In this document: positions 58,431 through 64,000 of the stretch, piece by piece
Numbering within the stretch: position 1 is the stretch's first letter
How the letters are laid out: each line of letters starts with the position of its first letter
Notes under the pieces: model-generated
The model's database searches: none
Told to the model about the DNA's origin: nothing
The model's input: only the letters and a program-made list of their open reading frames with translations
Made by a program: the position numbers and the translations under genes
Source of the DNA: Ifrita kowaldi
Taxonomy: Eukaryota > Chordata > Aves > Passeriformes > Cinclosomatidae
DNA: 64,000 nt
Reading direction: 5' to 3'
Assembly: GCA_013398055.1 (NCBI GenBank)
Contig: VZRS01004060.1
Span: 62,001-126,000 of the forward strand

Positions 58431-59209
58431 CTTGTGTAGGTGTCACTCTCTCTTACCTTGGAATAGGCATAGAACACATAAAACAATAGTCTCCTTCTTT
58501 CATCTGTGTGATAGACACCCAAATCCTCTGAGCTGCAAGTCCTCCTCCCCACCCAGCCAATGTCCTGAGGCAGCCACCGTGCCCGTGTTAGACACACCTC
58601 CCACTACAAATGCATAATTTTCTCATCTGGGTCATATGAATAATAATAGAGACAGGTCTTTTTTTCCGTTTTTTGTTGCTTTCAATCTGACGTTATTTCA
58701 GCATTAAATGGCTGAATTCACTGGAATTCACTGAACTTTGTAACTCCTTGCAAACCAAACCATATTCCAGGGCTCTGCTGTAGCAGGTTTAAGAGCTGCC
58801 ATTTGGCTTGGAGATTCTTGGTCCCCCTTGGTTCAGACTCAAGCTGCACTTCCTATAAATCCCATGAATAGAAGATAATTCTCTTCTCACTGCAGTCTCA
58901 TAAAATAAATTGCCTTCTCTTTTTGTAAAATTTTCTTCCACAAATGACACATTTGACTATATTTTTATTTCCATGAAAAGGAAGGGGTATCTTCCACTTC
59001 TTTTTAGCTTGTCCTGAAATATTCACAAAAAAAGGAAAAAAAGTGTTAAAACAGGAAAGAGCAGGCTATAAAGAACAAGAAAATTGTCAACACTTTGGCC
59101 TTCACAAGCTTAGGAAAAGAGCTGGTGCCTCACACTTTCATGGAAATGAAGATGTTAATGAGGAAACAGGGTAGGGAGTGAGAAAGCGAAACAAAGAATG
59201 TGGTTTCTG

Positions 59210-60000
59210 GGCCTTTATTTTGTAAATATTTGGACTCGCGCAAATTTGTTAATTGAGGCAATTGATTTTTGCCTGAAAATGGTCGCAATGTCTAATTCAT
59301 TAAGGCCTAAAATAATATCCTTTGGGCTAAACGGGGTCATTTCATTTGTAACCTTTTAGTGATGTATTAACAATTTGGAAGCATTTCGGTGCATATCTTA
59401 AAAAGTGCCACATTAACACGAATGGGCCTGGAGAAAGAAAAAAAAAGAGAGAAGTTACAAACACACACGCATGCAGGAGCACAAACACACACACAGAGAA
59501 CACATGGCCTCCAGCCCCTGTCCTTCCTCTTCTGCAGCATTTTAAGGTCTGTGTTTAATATTGCCAAGCCTACTTGAGTGATAAATGCAACTGTATAAAA
59601 ATTACTTATTACAAGCTGTCATGTTGCCTCACTCACATCACAGGGCTAGAGGCACTGTACATAAAGCTCGAATCTCCACCTTGACAGCATCGGCAGCGCT
59701 TTAAAATAAAATGCTTTCAGTCATGAATACAAAACATAATTTACCTTTTCATAATACTTCAGTTTGGAAACACTTTGGAAAGCTCATGTTACCGTCAAAC
59801 CTTTACCTGAGCTGTGCCAGCACCCAGTTAATTCCGAGTTGTCAATTTACTTCAGCACTGCTTTCCATCACTTAGCCTTTGAAGAAACATTAAGCTGTTC
59901 AAATTGCCATCCCCTTAATTTTTTTTTTAAAGTTATATTTATCCTCAGTTCTTTGGCGGTGAGTACCTGACACAATAGGATTATTCCAAGCATTAAATTA
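59210..60000. promoter_or_regulatory. possible conserved non-coding element cluster
   Basis: AT-rich, repeat-free text with preserved CpGs (GGACTCGCGCAAATTTG, AATGGTCGCAATGTC, AAACGGGGTC, GCATTTCGGTGC, CATCGGCAGCGC) and many homeobox-type cores (TTAATTGAGG, CTAATTCATTAAGG). It looks like the distal enhancer islands of avian gene deserts. Alignment to other vertebrates is needed to decide. Confidence 0.28.
59456..59503 (+). repeat. CA-rich microsatellite
   Basis: Two short (CA)n runs split by CGCATGCAGGAGCACAAA. Confidence 0.85.
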
Positions 60001-60605
60001 CAATTTGGGAGAGTGCCTGCTTGCTATGTTTCTTTTTCAGAACCCCCCTCACTTGCTGTGTATTCACAGAGTCAGAAAATATTCCTGACTCTCATCCCCT
60101 GCTTCCCCCCCATCTTTTCCATAGAGTCCGGTTACACAATTCCCCTTGAATTGCTCCTCCCTTCCAACGTCTGGCTGAGATCAGAGGTTTAATTCCTTGC
60201 TGTGGAAGCCCAGCCACCCCTTTTCTCCTGCATTAATACTGTACTGATGCTTAAACATAAAAGCTCACTGTAAGCTGTGAATGTCAGCGAGATGGAAATT
60301 GGAAGTGAAGGTTCCGGGGAGACTGGCGGGGTAAGAAGTGATGCGTTGTGACTGTTTTTATAGTTGGTCATGATGCATACAGTATGTGAAGTTCCCATCT
60401 GTACTGGTGTCTGCCCACCAGCCACCCTGCCACATTCGCAAAAGTGGCTCCAGCACCGAGCGCAATCGGAACAGAACTGCAGATGCCTCCCTTTAGCCCA
60501 AATTTCTTTTGACAATGTTCACATCCAGTTAGGGCCCAAAGTGCTTGTACTTGTCAGGAGGGATAAGGAGTGAGGAAAGTAGTCCCTTTTCAAAAGCGAA
60601 ACAGA

Positions 60606-60702
60606 ATCGCCAAAGGAAATATTTTCTCTTCTTCCCCCCTCCTCTCCCTCTTCAGCTGCCCCCACCTTTGCAACTTCCTGTCCTCCCCCTCCCTCCTCCA
60701 GA
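60606..60702 (+). repeat. pyrimidine-rich block followed by purine-rich A tract
   Basis: C/T-rich text (TCTTCCCCCCTCCTCTCCCT and similar). It is followed at about 60716-60750 by an A-rich stretch with G interruptions, an asymmetric strand composition switch. Confidence 0.75.
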
Positions 60703-61214
60703 GATGCAATGTCCAAAAAAAGAAAAGAAAAAAAAAGAGAAAAAAATAATTAGATTGGCATCTCTGATACAGCTCTACAGAAACTGTCTTTTTATTTTTT
60801 GTCCAGCAATTGGTGGAGGAAGGAAATGCAACTGGGAGAGAGGAAGGGAGGGAAGATTTTGGGTTTGACAGGGCTGACTACAACAGCCCACAGGAGACAT
60901 ATCGTGCCCATGAGCTCTGGGATTCGTCTACAGGGGGATTTGCTGTCCCTAGTGGGTTGCTTAGCTTGGTGACAGGAATAGGTGCATTTCCTATGCTATT
61001 TGAAGCTGTTTTGATTCCACCCATACAGATATCATTTGCCAGAAACAAAATCTATTTCCCTTAATATTCTTATCTTTTTTTTTTAAATTTTTCTTGATTT
61101 TAATTTATTAATGGATCATTTAGTGAATAAAGGCAATGATACTTTTGTTTATAACACAGAGTCAGAACACAAAGATTTTCTGGTTCTGATGGCTGATGAC
61201 AGACCCATGATCTT

Positions 61215-61310
61215 CAGCTTGCTCTGGCTGCACCTCTGTGCCTCAGTTTCCACAGCCATAGAACAGTGAAATAATGCAAAACTCTGTTGGTAAAGGGCTC
61301 TGAAAATTGG
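61215..61310 (+). repeat. possible ancient MIR/CORE-SINE fragment
   Basis: CACCTCTGTGCCTCAGTTTC, then CATAGAACAGTGAAATAATG and TAAAGGGCTCTGAAAA. The order follows the MIR consensus (CTCTGTGCCTCAGTTTCCTC, GTAAAATGGGGATAATA, TAAAGCGCTT). It is highly diverged and identified by eye. Confidence 0.45.
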
Positions 61311-61397
61311 TACTTCATCCTTTATTGGGTGGATATCTGGTGACTGATGTGTTGGAGATCAGGGCAAGCTTCAGTAGGTAAAGCCATGTTAGTACAA

Positions 61398-61732
61398 AGA
61401 ATCACAGAAGAATGGAATGGTTTGGGTTGGAAGGAACCTTAAAAGTCATCTTGTTACAACACCTTCCATGGGCAGGGACACCTTCCACAGACCAGGTTGC
61501 TCCAGGTCCAGTCCAGCCTGGCCTGGAACACTTCCAGGGTTGGGGAAGGCACAACTGGACAACCTGTGCCAGGGTCTCACCATTTTCTGAGTAAAAATTT
61601 TAATTTTAATATCTAATCTAAACCTGTTTTCTTTCAGTTTGAAGCCATGCCCTCCTGTTCTGTCACTCCAGACCCTCGTCCAAAGCCTCCCTCCAGCTCT
61701 CTTGGAGCCCCTTTAGGTACTGGAAGGTTGTA
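61398..61732 (-). repeat. CR1 3' end, antisense, about 335 bp
   Basis: AAGAATCACAGAAGAATGGA, TTTGGGTTGGAAGGAACCTT, CATGGGCAGGGACACCTTCC, CAGCCTGGCCTGGAACACTT, CTCACCATTTTCTGAGTAAA and CCTTTAGGTACTGGAAGG. Confidence 0.95.
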
Positions 61733-64000
61733 AGACATTAGTAAGTGTTTCTAATCAAGCAAATATTGACAGCTGTGACATTTCCACTGTACTCATCCTG
61801 CAAAGTTCCCTCACCCCAAACCAGTGCTCTCACCTGGGCATACCTGATGTAAAAGGAGCTTCACCCACTAAACCCAGAGAACTTACAGAGATCCAAGGTA
61901 TTCCTAACTCAGTAGAGGAAAAATGTTAAGAGGAAATCTCCTGTTCACATTAGAGTGAAGATGATTTGACAAAGGCTCTTAATTTAGCACCTAAATAAAT
62001 TACTTTACTATTTTTAAAAAAATCTTCTTTTAATCTGGAATACAAATGTATCTGACATGCTGTCCAGCTACCTCCCCTTATTTTTTAAAATCAATGAGAA
62101 TTTAATAGCAATAAACATTAGATTTATACTATATATTATATATTGTATATACTGTCTAGAGAATAGAAGGTAAACAGGAATTAACTATTAATAAGTAGAT
62201 TCCTATAAAAATTTATCCTTACAGGTTTAAACACAGTATTAAATTTGGATTTTTTCCATAGTTTGGTTTTGAGAAGAGCTAGAAATTTGGGGAAATTTAG
62301 GCATCTAAGCACCTTAAATATTTTCAGACTGTATTAATAATGCTTTCAGTTCTGGTAGGTGTATTCAGCAAACTGTCTGAATTGAGATTAAAAGACTAAC
62401 AAAGCCAAGACCACTCTGGTTTCAATATTGGATTACAGCATCACATCAGAAAAAAACCAAAATTTTATAGGAACCTTGGGCTGAATGCTGGTTGGTTGGC
62501 TGAAGTCATGATGGTTTTGATTTTATTTTGCCCCTTGTCCAGGGTAGCTGCAGTGTAGTCTCTGGAATCTCTGGCATGTGGGACAGCAAAGAACACATTT
62601 ATGGGCACTGCATGTTCTGAAAGAACTTTTGAGCAAAGTAGGCTCAGCTTGACTTTCATTCACTGCCAGTTCCTGAGGACTCAGTTGTGTTTTCCTGGTT
62701 TTTTGGGAAGAATTGCAGTTGCACAAGGCAGCTGAGGGATTACATCCAGGCTGTTGGCATAGTGTAGCAACGTGACTGTAAACCTGGAAAACAGCCAGAG
62801 GGAATGAAAAAGGGGAGGAGTTCCCCCCAACCACCCCAAGCAACCCAATCCCAAACAACCTAAATCCTCAAGCAACCCAAAACAATCTTAAGATCTGGAT
62901 GATAGTTATAAAAAAACTGGTTTCCCAGGTAGTCCTGAAGCCCTGGATTTTGTTCCTGGAGGAGCTGGATGTGCTTTTCCTCCATGTTCTCTCCACCTCA
63001 TATTGGATCTGACCCATGTAGCTGTTTCACAGTCCTGGAGAGGAGACAGAAAAGTTCAGGAAGGACAGAAATCCATGAATCCATATTTAATCTCAACATC
63101 AGCAGGGATCCTTAGCACAAAGTTTTATTCCACTTTGCACAGCAACCGTCTGATGGGAGGGGCACTGCTAATTTATCCTCATTGGACTCAAAGGGAAATG
63201 AGACTGCAGGGACAATGTGTGAACTCACATCACACAAACAAACAAAAAAAACCCAAACCAAAAATAAAAGGAGGGAAAAAAAGGAGTTTAAGGGGGTTAG
63301 AATAACTGAGATTTTACCTTCAGTCTTAATAATAAACTAACAAGAGTTGAGTCACCTGATTGCCAAATTTAATGTACCCAAATGCCATTTAAATTTTTTT
63401 TTGAGATAATACAAAGCCAGCCCAGGCAAATCCATACTAACCTCGCAAAACTATCATCATGTGCGTTTCCTTCATTGGGAGAACACTCATTGTAATGCTG
63501 GAATTCCATTATGTGGAGGAGCTGGTGCAGTCAGCTCAGTCACTGGCATTTGGAAGAGCTTTAATTAGCAGATTTCCCTCTTCCTCTGCAGTTCACTGAA
63601 GGAAAGGATTGATGGTGAGTGGAACTGGACATGATCACATGGAAGTTCTCTGAGGTCTTATGTAAAACCGAAGTTTCCAAAAAGAGAAATACTCAAGACC
63701 AGTCCACTGTTTGTTACTCATATATAAAGTTTTGAAAAGGGAGATAATCTTGTGTTGAGGTATTGAATTACAACTCCAATGGCTTCTTCCTAGACTCCCT
63801 CTGCAATCTCAGGGAAGTAATTTCAGTCCAGCTGGCTTCAAGTTTGATATGTATTCTAAAATTATTTACTGAGCTTCCTACTATGGACAGTGAAGAAGGA
63901 AGGAACCATGGGGAGGTTCCTCACTCTTACTGTGCTTGCAGGTGAAACAGGACCAGGATATCTTCCCTGGCTCTGATGCCACTTGCCACTATCCAGTACC
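61733..64000. other. unique non-coding sequence to window end
   Basis: AT-rich with a TATA-type run near 62130-62152 and an A-rich patch near 63240-63290. Open frames are up to 111 codons on both strands, overlapping and without domains. No gene was recognised. Confidence 0.45.

Larger units (their letters stand above)
58431..61214. other. 2.8 kb repeat-poor stretch with candidate regulatory DNA
   Basis: Free of dispersed repeats apart from a CA-rich tract (59456-59503) and a pyrimidine-rich block (60606-60702). Frames at 60189-60868 are low-complexity or mirrored and not called. Confidence 0.4.

Noticed and set aside
60545..60868. 107-codon frame over the pyrimidine-rich block
   Set aside because: Proline- and lysine-rich low-complexity reading of a simple-sequence tract, with an opposite-strand frame open as well.
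1..64000. tRNA, rRNA, microRNA-like hairpins, CRISPR arrays, bacterial operons, phage modules
   Set aside because: Looked for by eye on both strands and not seen. The sequence is plainly vertebrate nuclear DNA.

Overview
The window is vertebrate nuclear DNA, and the repeats point to a bird. About 30 fragments of the CR1 LINE (chicken repeat 1) occur on both strands. Most are 3'-terminal pieces of 80-520 bp, and many end in the diagnostic 8-bp motif ATTCTATG. CR1 makes up roughly a tenth of the sequence by my summation. I see no Alu or L1-like repeats and no intact LTR element. The open frames are short, and none shows a bacterial-type operon, RNA gene, CRISPR array or phage module. No protein-coding gene can be named with confidence. 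The best reading is a gene-poor intergenic or long-intron region.

Layout. 0-4.3 kb is unique AT-rich sequence with two eroded CR1 pieces. 4.3-7.6 kb holds a composite CR1, a small hairpin (MITE-like) element and an antisense CR1. 7.6-26.4 kb is repeat-poor apart from three sense CR1 fragments (14.0, 16.3 and 17.2 kb), a MIR-like fragment and microsatellites. 26.4-29.6 kb has three CR1s, one with an internal 44-bp tandem duplication. 32.7-47.4 kb contains a weakly supported set of four phase-compatible candidate exons on the + strand, interspersed with many CR1s. 47-64 kb is mostly unique DNA with CR1s at 54.0, 55.3, 56.9, 58.3 and 61.4 kb. It also holds two stretches that look like conserved non-coding DNA, around 54.7-55.2 and 59.2-60.5 kb.

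The most solid unusual feature is a 2,532-bp direct duplication, 41368-43899 and 43901-46432. The copies are separated by exactly one N, have no indels and differ at about ten positions (0.4%). The repeat stops exactly at the N and a second N lies at 40612. I therefore read it as an assembly artefact (unmerged overlapping or allelic contigs) rather than a biological tandem duplication. Anything annotated in this stretch is probably counted twice.

I found no convincing novel molecular system. The observations worth following are the false duplication, the candidate exon chain, two rearranged CR1s, an ancient hairpin element and the putative regulatory islands.
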